Source of the DNA: Anisakis pegreffii
Taxonomy: Eukaryota > Nematoda > Chromadorea > Rhabditida > Anisakidae
DNA length: 64,000 nt
NCBI GenBank assembly: GCA_035041965.1
Contig: JAPYMA010000485.1
Span: 62,001 to 126,000, forward strand
Direction: 5' to 3'
The stretch's first letter is position 1, and each line of letters starts with the position of its first letter. The translations under genes and the position numbers were made by a program. Positions 12,840 to 25,254 of the stretch are shown piece after piece. Under the pieces are notes generated by a model. That model searched no databases. It was not told the DNA's origin and saw only the letters and a program-made list of their open reading frames with translations.

Positions 12840-14787
12840 GTACGTCGAGATCCAACGAAACAGATTAAGCAAAAAACTGATCGGAAAAGAGCAAATGTGA
12901 TCGTCGGAAGTGCAAAAATTTAATGATCATAGCATTATTTGTATAAGGTTGAATTTTGACGATGCTGTGGGAGACGACGTGGAGCAATCATTGATATGCT
13001 AAGAATGGGAGATGTTATGCAGAAAAACCACTGAAATTTACGCCTCATATGCTCACATTGATTTAGTGATGGCATCACAATGAAATTCAGCTTCGGTTAA
13101 AATCTGCCCTCGCACACTCTTTAACATTTCCAAATTCAATATTCCTACCGAAAATCAAAATTTTCGATTGAAATCCGACTGAACAACTCTGGAAATTATC
13201 AAGCATCGGTAATTATTGTCATTTACTTTTACATTTTCCTTTCCCTTTTAAATTCTCTTATCGTTATTTAAAGAACAAGCCACCCTGAAACCCATTCTCG
13301 AAGTAAGTTCTCTTCTGAATACACAGCTCTTCATGAACAGTCCAACAAATCGTCAAACATTCTTCCCAGGTAACCAGCATGATAAAGAATGCCGTCTTGC
13401 TCTAATTTTCTTTCGGAAATACTTCTGCTTTATCCTTACGTTGTAGTTTTCTAATGTTTCCATGGTATAGTTTATCATTGTTGTCATTTATCCTTTCCTG
13501 TTGCTTTTAAATTCTCATCATATTCTGATAATTACTGCCAAAATCCCAGCATAAAGCTGCATTGTAATCCTTATAGTTCAAATCTATTTATATTCATAAA
13601 TTCGATTAGTCGAGCAACGACTCATGCACTTTAACTATTGAGTTTTGTTTACTGCTTGTTGGCTACTTCCTCTCCATTTATCGTTAACGTATTCATTCTG
13701 TCATTTCGCCTTCTCCAGTGAATTCAATTCACCAAGCTGCGAGGTCGTTATCTGACCATATATATGCACAGAATATTCTGCAGCGATTATGTTAACAACG
13801 AAAAAAGTACTGAATGAATACTCATTCAAATTCATACGAATCAATGCACTCTTTTGTGTACCTTTCGAATAATAATTATGCAAGAATACCTTTCGAATTA
13901 CCGTTTCAAAGTCGAATAATAATAATGCGAGTGAAAGTTCGTTCTTTCTCACGATCGGGCCTCCCTCTGATCTCTTTTTGAAGAATAAATTTTGATCTCT
14001 TTTTGAAGAATAAATTTTGATCTCTTTTTGAAGAATAAATTTTCGTCAACATTATCAGTTGTTATTGTTATCATCTTTGGCACAGTCCACATTTAACTGA
14101 TGGTTATAATCAGAAGTGGCAAAGAAGTTCATCGCTAAATTTTGTGTTTCAAGCTCTTTAGCCACGCGATCATGACGAACTGCATGCATATTCGATTGGA
14201 AATCAGCGATGCATTCAGTCAGTTTCTGACAAGAAGCGATTGAAAAGCAAAACAAGTGCACATCGGCCTAACGGTTCTTTTGAAAAGGAGAATGACTGAG
14301 CTACGATTGCAAAGAATCGGTGATTTAGTGCAGTGATGACTGAACGATTTTGATTGCGCATGAAAATTTTTGCAGTAAAATCGAGAAAGTTCTATGCAAA
14401 TATTATCGCCAAAAGAGGATGATTTTTGAGACTTCGGATATTTCTGATTCAATTGAAAAAATTCAATTAAGAAATAAATTCAATTAATTCAAAATATCCT
14501 TGGCTGATAAAAGCAAAAAAAGATATTGTCATTAAGTGACGAAAGAAATTGTTTACAACTTATCAATTCAATGTGAGTCTAATAACTCACTTCTCGTTGC
14601 AAGTGTCGAGACATTTCGCACTAATTTCGAACAAATTTTTGAAATGTTCTTCTCACGGCTGTCACATAATCCACATGTCAGCAAAAGAAGCACGAATGGA
14701 CCAAGTAAAATCGTGAAAGTATTGTGAAAACAATGGAAATTTCCGATCCTGATGCGTTCGAATTAAATGAAATATATTGTTGTTTAG
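12840..14787. other. No gene supported; one tandem repeat
   Basis: AT-rich DNA with a three-unit tandem repeat at 13968-14042, listed separately. The open segment near 12951 (LNFDDAVGDDVEQSL) might be another exon of the island at 12.4-12.8 kb, but its phase does not fit the preceding donor. Confidence 0.3.
13968..14042. repeat. 25-bp tandem repeat, three units
   Basis: The unit begins TGATCTCTTTTTGAAGAATA and is repeated three times without visible change at 13968, 13993 and 14018. Perfect copies suggest recent slippage. No function inferred. Confidence 0.9.
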
Positions 14788-14966
14788 TTTCATTTGATAT
14801 GATAAGGAATCAATATCCTCAATGGCGATACTGTGCTAACGACCATGCAGGAGAGAATTACGTCTTTATTTATTCGCATAAACCGACGACATTCTCTTGG
14901 AAAGGAAATCAGCGAGCTTCTCGATTGCCTACGGCACTCAAATTTTTCCACAGCATCGTGAGATAA
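14788..14966 (+). CDS. Possible terminal exon of an unrecognised gene
   Basis: After the acceptor TTGTTTAG the frame stays open for 58 codons to a TAA. It has a balanced, coding-like composition: NQYPQWRYCANDHAGENYVF, then SHKPTTFSWKGNQRASRLP and FFHSIVR at the end. No domain is recognised. An upstream open segment ending KIVK before GTATTG (about 14720) is out of phase with it. It may be the 3' exon of the gene suggested by the islands at 8.2 and 12.4 kb. Confidence 0.25.
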
Positions 14967-17900
14967 CTCCTAAACCCATTTAAAACAGTCTGCTTTGGAG
15001 CAAAAAAAACTCCTCTCAATGTTTTTATCGCCTTATGTTTCGCTTCGTTTCCGATCACTCAATTCTTAGAAGCTCTCAAAAGCCGGTGGAAAAGCGTCAT
15101 CACATCTAATGAATATATCATTTTTCTGATTGAGTTGTTTCCCTGAACTGTTGCCGTCTCTTTATTACTAAACAGAAATCCTATCGAGATCGCTGTTTTT
15201 CTCTATCGAACTTTTCAAAGGATTATTCAATTTTCCAAGAATTTTCGAAGATTGCCAAAAAGTGCAGATTTTTTTCAGTATTCCATTCAAATTCATTGCA
15301 TATCTTCTTTATGTACGAATAATTATCATTCAGCGTCGCAATTGAAAGTTGACTTTGCACATTATAGACTCGTATGATCTACATATTGATGTGTCTATAA
15401 GCGAAAAAATCGCAGATTACCTTCTCATTATCTTTTCATTTGTTCGCTAATGTTACTCCCTATAGTTTAGCGACTACTTATAGCGTAAACACCTTTCAAG
15501 TTGTTCATTGAAACTTAATGGTTACTTAGTTGAGTTGAATGTTGGATTGTAATCACCTGAATGAGCCGAGCACTTTTATTGTGGTGAATGTGGATTTGGA
15601 TTTGTATGTGGACACGAATGAATAAACAGCAAAGCGCTCAATTGCATGTGTTTAACGGCATTTCGTGATCTCTTATTTACTCATACCTCAGTAAATGTGC
15701 ATAATTCATAATAGAACAATCATGCTTCTTCCGTGATCACTAGATTGGAATCTTGAGATCAGAATTGTATCAGCGATAAGTTTCAGTCTAACAATCAGTT
15801 TTCGATGCACACGCATTAGTCGGTATCATGAGCATGGTGAAAGGCGCACGATTGCTTTGTGTGTATTTCTTTCGCATTGCTGTAAACATCCAGTTAAGTT
15901 TCAACTGAAAAGATTTGAGTAAAAATCTATTGAAAATTGTTTCGTTGATGCATACTGTTAAACTTGTTTAAAAAAATGCTAAATGTTAAAAATTTATTGC
16001 TACGTTGTTAAAATCTATTGCTCCGTTAAAAATCTTAAAAATCTATTGCTCCGTTGATGCATACTCTCAGGATCAATTGAAGTTGACCGAGGTCTTCGAT
16101 CACAAAACTTCACTTTCAGAGTTGAACCAATCTCGACATCTCTTTCAATTTCACCTGAACCATTTTCAAAAACAAGTGCTTGCATGTTATCTAGCGTTTG
16201 TTGTGTTCAGTTTTGTTATGTGTTTGCGAATTTCTTAAACGAAATGTACTTTCCTGTCATTAATTTGATAGAAATGCGCAATGAAATGTGAAGCATAATC
16301 ATTCAAGCATTTGCTAAATATTATGTTTTCATCAGACTGCGCAATTGAGCTCAAGAATGCGTTCGGCTAACGAAATGAACTAACTAATCGTAAGTCGATA
16401 AAATTTTGAGTGCAAGTGGACAAGTCTATTGAACGAATGCAGCTCTATTAACTTAGTAAAGGTATGCAGGTATAATGTATTTGGTTGTTGATATGGTTAT
16501 ACGAAGGCGAGTTAATACTCAACGCATTAGTGGATTGAGCAAAACTGCGACGAGTCTCATCAGCATATACATAATTTGATTTTAAGGTTATCATTAGTTC
16601 AGCGATAATCATCTCCATATTGATAATCTTACAACCGCATTTTCATAAAAATTTTATTATAGTGTGACAAATATTATCAAGTAACACCGATGCATGAGGA
16701 TTATCAAATAATTTCCTCTCAAAATGGAAACGCTATAGAAAATCAAGTCGATGAGCAAATCAGTCTACAAGTCGATGAGCAAAGTATAATTTTCTCCCAT
16801 CAATTAGGTGATCGTTTGGATGTGTTACGTTTTCATTGCGAAGGTTCCACCTCATTTCCTCAATAAGGCTATGAAAAGCCAAAAAAAAGTTTCCAGATTG
16901 TGGCTTACGATTAATTTTCTGCCTAATGAAGATGTAGCTTCAAGTCTGAAAACTATTCTCTTTATTGCTCTAAAGCAACTAAAATGTCATCGAAAAAGGC
17001 ATTTGTATCATCATCAGAAAATTGACTCATCATGAATTGATATTAAATTGTATTACCGATTTGCTCGAAGACTTTCATGCTCTTCGAACATCTGAAACTT
17101 TTCTGCACCACTGAATGAATGTCAATGAACTTTTCCGTCTTTTTATTCTTCATAGAATTGTCTTCATCACATCATACTTGTTGTCGTAATTCAATGAATT
17201 TTAATCGGTACAATATGACGTTGATGCACGTATTGATGCATAGATATCACCTCAGTGGGCCACGGACATCACAAGCACGGTCTAGTTGCTCACATGTAAG
17301 CCTCATATTACAACACATGGTAAAGCGCATCATATGAGTTAGTTCAGCACTGTAGAAGCACGTTATTACACAAAACAAGAAATCAACGCAAATCAAAATG
17401 ATTGAGGTCTGCTGAAAAATCCATTCAGAAGCGCTTACAAAGGCGTGCACGAAAAATTATTCCGAAAAATTATTTCGTCATTTCGAGAGACAATTTCTCA
17501 AATTTTTGCCCAACACATCGATAGCGACTCATTCATATTTCATAAGTTCGTCGAGTACCACTCATGCAAGTGAATGCTGCATATATTTGCTTTCTAACTT
17601 ATACTTCTTGAAGTCTCCATTTTCAATTGCCATTATCAGTTTCCATGAACCGATATCACCCGCAGTTATTGGATAAACTGTAGCGTCGGAACTTCAAAAT
17701 TCAAAATTTCCAGTGTTCCGAATAAGTGGACAGCATTTTGCTTCTTGTCTGCAGTGATTGACAAAATAGTTGGTTGACCTCTATTAGAATGTAGAGTAAC
17801 CTATTGCCAGTGCGGACAAGGTCAGAGCTGATAACGCGAAGGCATCTGAGCCTCTGACAAGCGGCCTATGTGGACCCAGAGGGAAGTGGAAGAGATTCAG

Positions 17901-19846
17901 CTGTGTCCTCATAGATCTGACCAATAGTGGCTATTGGGCAGTCTGTAAACTTCGCGCTCATGATTCTGTGAATCCCAATTCTTCATTCTTATCAATTTAT
18001 CTTTTTGATGACTAATTAGTTGCATCTGTATCAGTGTAGAAAACAACTCCTATGAAATGTTTATCTTTCGTCTACGAACATTTCTGAACATTCGTAAACT
18101 TCCTCTTCCATTTATCGTGGTTATTCATCATTTAATTCAGGTCTTATTCAATTGATACTTGGACAAAACCACGCTTATTGATAGAAAAAACAGCAAACTT
18201 GGTGCGCTTTCATTTTTAACAATAGCAGTAAAATCGAAAGCTTCCGTGCACTAAAATAAATGGATAAATCACAACGACACTTTGCTTCACAATAATGAAC
18301 ATAATTCTGGCTTATGTAGGCACAGAGGAATTAGCCGTTGCTACATAAGCTAGTAATTAATTCGAAACATATGTGATGACATCCTCTAGTGGCTATATTA
18401 TAATTCTTTGTTGTTCTGGAGAGGACGACGCGGTATTCTTTTATTGGACGTAATCGATCTCATTTCCTTGGCTTATAGATTGCTTATTTGATGGCTTTTC
18501 TAATTTAACTCAATTCCTTCCCTGTCTAATCCAATTATCGTTTAATTCAGTTCTTACACCGGATAATGAACGTTGATTGGTGAATTAACCACGCATTCGA
18601 ACATCCTTTCCATTCTTTTTTATCGCACTTTTTGCTATAAATAGGGTTCAAAAACGCTCTCTGTTTGATTTGGACCCTCCATTCTCCAGCTAATTCAACA
18701 AAATTACAATCATGTACGTGGACATTACCGTATTTACTTGTCTCACTTTTGCTTGCTTTAACTTGCCTCAGAATTAGTCATTCGATTCGACTCACATTAC
18801 ATTCCACATTCAGCTATTTTTTGAAATCATTTGAGGAAAAAAACCTCACAAAACTTGATCATTACTCACTTTGAGATTCTTGCTGTTTAGTGATGAACAG
18901 CATTTTTGAGAATTGCGCCGTGAAATTCATTCGTTTGGTACATCTCAAGATGATACGTTCCACACCTATCAAATATCACTTACATCTGATCGTGAGCAAA
19001 ACATGATTAAATGTGCAGCCAAACTGATATGTCAATGAATAACATTGACCGTCCAGTACGCCCTTCACATATGCGCCATTTCGTTCAAAGTTTATTAGTG
19101 TATTTGGCAACTCTAATAGCTCATTTCGCGAATATTCATATCGCATTTAGATCTCAAATGTTGCTCTTTCATCAAAGTAATGTTTTGGATGGGGAAATTG
19201 GTGGAAACCTAGAACTGGTCAATGAAAAGTCAATATTTATCATTTATTGAAGCAGCTTCCAGTTCGCATGGACTAAAAATGAGGCTTTGATTTGGAATCT
19301 TTCAGATGCTAGACGCAAAACTCCTTGCATTGATCAAACGAAACATATATGAAACATTGCAATCAACTGGGATTTGAAATCGTCATCTGGAGACGCTGAT
19401 TGAGGGAATTTTTTTTGGTAAATCATATTTGATCATTCTGACGTTGCTGTGCTCTTCCATTTTGCGCAGTTATTCTGTTCTCATTTCACGGGACGAAAAT
19501 TGTTGAGGTTGTCCTCGCAATCTGCTCAAATGAACACGTAGTCATCGCTTCAAATAACATTCCAAGAAATTCATCAGTCCCCACTACAAAATTCCACTCA
19601 ACGCATTCAGAGAACACTCCTCTAAGGTTCAGTATCAGTCGTTTTCCGCACCTTCAATTAATGGATAACATGCAAAATTTGTACTTAGGATGCGTGCAAG
19701 CGTTAATTAAAAATCCACTGACAATGTTGTCAGCCATCTTCTCTGATGTAACGTTGTAATTCAAGCAAATTCGTCGATCGAAAACTCTTACATTCTCTTT
19801 TTCCAACGAATTTTCAACTGAATGATGACTGTAGAGACGTACCTTT

Positions 19847-20108
19847 TTGTCAAGTGGAATTTCAATTTCATTATCGATAAATCAACGTTTCATATCCTTC
19901 ATTGACCGATATATTCCTGCTTATCAGCGCTCCCATTTAAGCGAAATATTATCACTTAAAATTTTCACATTGTTTGATGTTAGCGAAAAGTGTTTTGTTG
20001 ATTCAGCGCTAAGAGGGCGGAAAACTAATACAATTTTAAGTGGAATGCAAAAATGGGTCTATGGAAAAGTTCCGAATGGTAATGGGAACATTCTTTTAAA
20101 GTGTTCGA
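19847..20108 (+). repeat. Duplicated block, copy 1
   Basis: About 260 bp nearly identical to 21037-21304 in the same orientation. Both keep a long plus-strand open frame sharing TLFDVSEKCFVDSAL and ILSG.QKWV.GKVPN. Copy 1's frame continues into LKCSNTQTKL. Differences between copies include silent and amino-acid-changing sites. It may be a duplicated exon or a dispersed repeat. No family recognised. Confidence 0.8.
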
Positions 20109-21036
20109 ACACTCAAACGAAACTTTTTTTCATGCTGAAGTGTCTACTTGCGAAAGTTTTGCAATATTCTCAAGAATGCTTTTGAATTGATGCTTTGTCA
20201 AGCGTTGAAATTTCACTGAACAATAATCAGTACTTAAGTAGTTCCGTCAGTATCAACCATCTTATTCCTTGCATACTGTACTCTTACCCCACATTCACTT
20301 TTTGTTTGAATATTTCTATTCGTTATCCAATCCGTAAGATCACTCTTTTACGATATAGCCACATCTCATCTAATTGCAATATCACAATATCTGAATCAAA
20401 AAAATTCTAATTTGAGGACACATTCGGTTGGAATGCTAATGGCATCGTTCAGAAACATGTGTACGCGGCGATATGCGGCACTGATTGTGGTTGCTGTTTG
20501 CGACTGCGTTCGTACGATTAGCAGCAACGTTATGAATCGAAAATACCCAACGTTACGCGCTTATGCTTTGTAACGACACCAGTCATGTGTTCCAGTCGAA
20601 TATTGATCTGTGATCTAACCGCGTTGAGGGGAGGCCATCAGTAACAGTAGAACCGTCTTGAAAAATGACGATTCCATAGGCTCAAGTTTATTGATTCGTT
20701 AAGGGCTGATTATTTGTTCGAGCTGGCTGAGAATTGTCCGATTATCATCTTGTAAGGCTGTGATCGACGATTACTTATGCTCAGCTCAGATTTTTGAGGA
20801 ACTGGGGCACTTCTATGAGTGGCACTTCCATCACAATGTTGTTTTAATAGTTCTGAACCTGCCAACATGACAATTCGGCTTGCTGAACTGTCCGACGGTG
20901 AAAATTATGATTGACGTAAAAGTGTCAAAAAATCGCCTTATGGAATAGATGGTGTGGAAAAGGGTCGACGAAAATTTCCTTAACGAGAAAAGTACCGGCA
21001 AATTATGAACAGCAGATGCCCGCTGTTCATAATTTG

Positions 21037-21304
21037 GTTTGTCAAGAGCAATTTCAGTCTCGTTATCGATAAATCAACGGTTCAAATCCTTCATTGACAG
21101 ACGTATTTCTTTCTGCTCATCAACGCTCCCATTTAAACGAAATATTATTACTTAGAATTCACACATTGTTTGATGTTAGCGAAAAGTGTTTTGTTGATTC
21201 AGCGCTAAAGGGGCGGAAAACTAATATAATTTTAAGTGGAACGCAAAAATGGGTCAATGGAAAAGTTCCGAATGATCATGGGAACATTCTTTTAAAGTAT
21301 TCGA
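21037..21304 (+). repeat. Duplicated block, copy 2
   Basis: Second copy of the 19847-20108 block, about 1.2 kb downstream and in the same orientation. Its open frame shares the same core and diverges after ILLK. The 900 bp between the copies has no recognised gene. Confidence 0.8.
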
Positions 21305-24300
21305 GGTGCTTAATGAGATCCGAGAGAGTTGAGATCCAACTGGCCAGTTCGCTCATTTCTTCTGTTCTTTCCCGAGGAATGCAAAAGAAGAGTTCAAGAA
21401 AAGAGGAAGTGAAGAATGGAACGGAACAGAACAACTGAAAGGCGGAATAGAACCGAATAGAAAAGTTTGCAGAAGGGTGGAGAAGAAACCTCATTATTTG
21501 AGGTTAATCACCTAATGATTGGCCCGGGAGAAGTGTTGCCGGTGCTCTTCCAGTAGTTATGCCGCTTTTTGATCGACATTCTTCTGATGAACAAAATCTG
21601 ATAGTTTTCCAAACATGAGACGAAACTTTTCGGAGCACCCAAAATTTACAAATCCGCTGATTTCATTTTTTTCGTGTAATAAACTTTCTGTCTCGATTCC
21701 CTTGTGTCAATTACGATTAAGCTCGCCAATTTGCTCGCCAAACTCAACATTTAATTAATCAGTTCAAATCCTTTAAACCAATAGGAGACTTTCGATCGAA
21801 TTTAGTACTGTTCGAACATCGAGCTAGTATGTATAAGATGATGGCGATGCCTCCTAACTTTTTGATGTGTATAGTTGTAGCTCTGTTGAATTTTCAGATA
21901 CTCGAACATGTATATATTCGTTTACTTACCACTTCATTCACTTACGTTCAGAGGACATCTTTTGATTGCATCAGAATCGATGAAGGTTGCAAGCGGCTAG
22001 GACTCGTTAAGTGAATGAAATAAATTATTACATTCCAGTGCTCACATCTTCGCATACATCTGTGTGATTTCAGGTGTATTTTTGCAAGCAATTCAAGCAT
22101 TTCATCACACTCACAAATGCACTTACCATAAATTTTTTTTGAATCATACGAGGTGAACAGCTAAAGAAAGATTCTTCATTCATTGACTGATAATCAGATT
22201 CTGAATCGCTTCAGAAATGTAAATTTGACGAGTTCACGAGACGCTCATGATTGATGAATGCTAATGAAAATTTCAGCACGCGATAAAGTTTTGCAGTCTA
22301 AGAATGTTTACATGGAAAAGTGAAGTTTTTCCGACTTTAGTTCCATTCATAATCAGGTGAAATCCGCATTTGCTCACGTATTTGATCGATTCATTGCAGT
22401 GTTCCAGTGTCAATATCTCATTAAGTTTTCGAAGAATTTCATGGATTTCGAGAACCTTTTATATGTCCTGTTCCGCATCGTTTAATCAGATATGCCGATC
22501 TTCGATTTTACCTACTTTGATTCTTGATTTTGTCCCCAAATCATTGCATTTTGCTCTACCCCGTTCTAGCTTGAACGCTTGTTGTTTTCAACTAATAAAA
22601 TTGATCACTCGCGAACAAACAACACGAATTTATGGCGGGTATGATTATATAACACTGACGAATGATTCGTCAGCGCAATGTTCGTCAGCTCGAAGAATCT
22701 CGTAGTTGCACGATGAATTGAGTTCGGTGGAGGATAGAGAATTTGATAGAGTTGAATTTTGACATGCAAAAATTTTTGAAGTCATATTTCTGCGAAAGTT
22801 CTCTCTTTCATTCATTTAATTGATAATGACCAGAAAATTCGATACTTCATTGTCGCAAAGTCTCACAACCTTCCTGATACCAAAATGCGACTATTAAGCG
22901 ATAATTTTCAAATCGTGTTTTTGAATGTGAATAAATTACAACATTGTTAATCAATATAAACCATTGCGAAAACACGAAAATACCTTCGTTTTCATTATAG
23001 GCTCCGTACTTGTCAGTTATTATTTTCCTTCATGTTCGCTACTCTCCGAAGACATTACGCATATTTTGAAACGAATTACTTCTCATGTGATGCTTAGTGT
23101 TAGCTTCTGCACGGGTTCTCAGGATCCCCAATTTGCAATCTCTATCCTTGCATTCATGTTTAAAAAACTAATGGGATTTCGGAATTTGATAAAACACCTC
23201 ATTTTCTAAAATATTGGTGATGCACTCATCTTGAATTGTACATCAGTCATTATTCCCATTTCATTCAAATTCGGTAATATCTGTTGCTCACGAATGGATC
23301 AATCATTTATAATTGCTCCATCTCGGCATGGTGATTTCAAAGAGCAGTGAACAAAAATTCCATAAGTTCATCACTCTTTCGTCCTTGCTTTGTCCTTCAT
23401 CAACGACATTGCTTTATTATCGTCCACGTTGATCGTTTCTCAATGCTGGCGTTAACAGTCGATGCTGCGATTTCATAAAGTTCTCGCCATTTAAAAATGA
23501 TCTGCACTTTACAAACACCAGTAATTTTGTCATATTCACTGAAACAACATCGGACGTGTCTTGCATTCCGAATGCACAAACGCTTCTGAAAAGTGAAGAA
23601 TTGTTCTCATAAATGTTCACTGCAAATTAATGCAATGATCCGATTAAAGTGAGGACTACTGAACCGGCGTGTGGATCCGTTTAAATTCCGTTCCGTTTGA
23701 ATTTGAAAATTATTGCCTGAAGAGCGAATGGTTGTCTTACCGATCGTTTTAAATGGCCTTCATTTTAGGCTCAATAATTTCAACGCAGATGAAGTTAAGG
23801 CGTATTTCACTGTCCATGATTGGTGTAATTTCCAGAGTGCGTGTTATACTGAGGATATTATTTGAGGACATTGGGGGCATTCAGGACAAGCACATTCAGA
23901 CAAGTTTTCAATTCAAAAATTCATAGAATTATACTATTGCAATCACGATAGTCACGAGTTCACGGGCAAACACTTGCTGTATTGCGATGAAAATACTCTC
24001 TGTTTTGTGTGGAATTGTTTGCATGGGTGACAATGAAATGGAACATACGCAAATACTCAATTGGTCGTGTCATGATAGCGACAGCTTCAATCCAGCTTCG
24101 TGCTCTTCGTAATCACTTCAGATGCTACATTCAGTTCATCATCCAATGTTCTCTCAGCTGATTCTTCTTTTTTCAACGATTCTCCTTTATGTTGCTTTAC
24201 CGGCAATGAACATCTCACACTGGCTTTCTTCTTGAGCACTCATCATTTTCGAATGTGGAAAATAGTCCTTGTCAATGCGAACTGTAAATTTGCAATGGCA

Positions 24301-25192
24301 GACTCGAAAACGCGGTCGTTATCAAAATGCTGAGGCCAGGAAAAATTACGGAGTCCTCGAAATTCGCCCTTCCCCGCAACACATTGGTTTTGCATACTAT
24401 GAACTATTTGCACCCAATTCAGTTCATAGGATTTCGCTTTTAACGACTTTTTTTCGCTAACAATACAATTAAAACTGTTTCAGTCACTAGTCAAAACAGT
24501 CGTTATGTGGCGTATCAAAAATTTCTCTATGCTTGGTCGCTCAGCGATAGGTAACCCACCTCGAATGGACTGTAGTAATGCTGAAACTAGTGGTGCGGCT
24601 ATTTTCAAAACTGTTCTTGTGCATCACACTTTTCCGGTCACTTGTTCTGTCGCAATATAACACAGGACTCACAGATGTGGTGATAAACGCAAAAAAGTTT
24701 TCGTTTCCTTCACTCTCCCTACAGTTCGTCGTATTCATGTCATTTTGATTGATTCTAATGGAAAGCTTTACAGTTTTATCTTCGGAAATCACATCGATTG
24801 AGTCTTGTCCATAACTGAATGAAGTCTGTTTGGGTGCACATGGCAAATGAATGAATGAGTTTCAATTCGAACATTTTGATCGTGATCAAATGATCACCTT
24901 TTGCTAGATGAACACGTATGTGTTCTGAGTTGTTCTCGCACAAAATGTTTGATTCCAAGAAAAGTGAAGAATGATGATCATAATATCTTCAATATTTGGA
25001 TTTGTTCTGATTCCCAGAAATAATAAGAAATTTCATGAAGCGGGCTTATCGACGAGATGTGCGGATTTTTCTTGAGATCTCCTTATGCATGAGATATTCT
25101 TCTCAGAATTGCATCGTTACCGATGATGCATAAGAAACCTACTGAAGAAACAGTCATTAAGAGGATTTTTTGTGAATAGACCACTTGGAATT

Positions 25193-25254
25193 TTATGGCT
25201 TCAATTAATTTTGCTTATGGCTTCAATTAATTTTGCTTATGGCTTCAAGTAATG
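25193..25254. repeat. 22-bp tandem repeat, 2.7 units
   Basis: The unit begins TTATGGCTTCAATTAATTTT. Two full units and a partial third (with one change) follow each other directly. Simple slippage product. Confidence 0.85.

Noticed and set aside
20440..21000. Mariner-type transposase between the two duplicated blocks
   Set aside because: Moderately GC-rich, but no D,D(34)D motif or continuous frame could be read on either strand.
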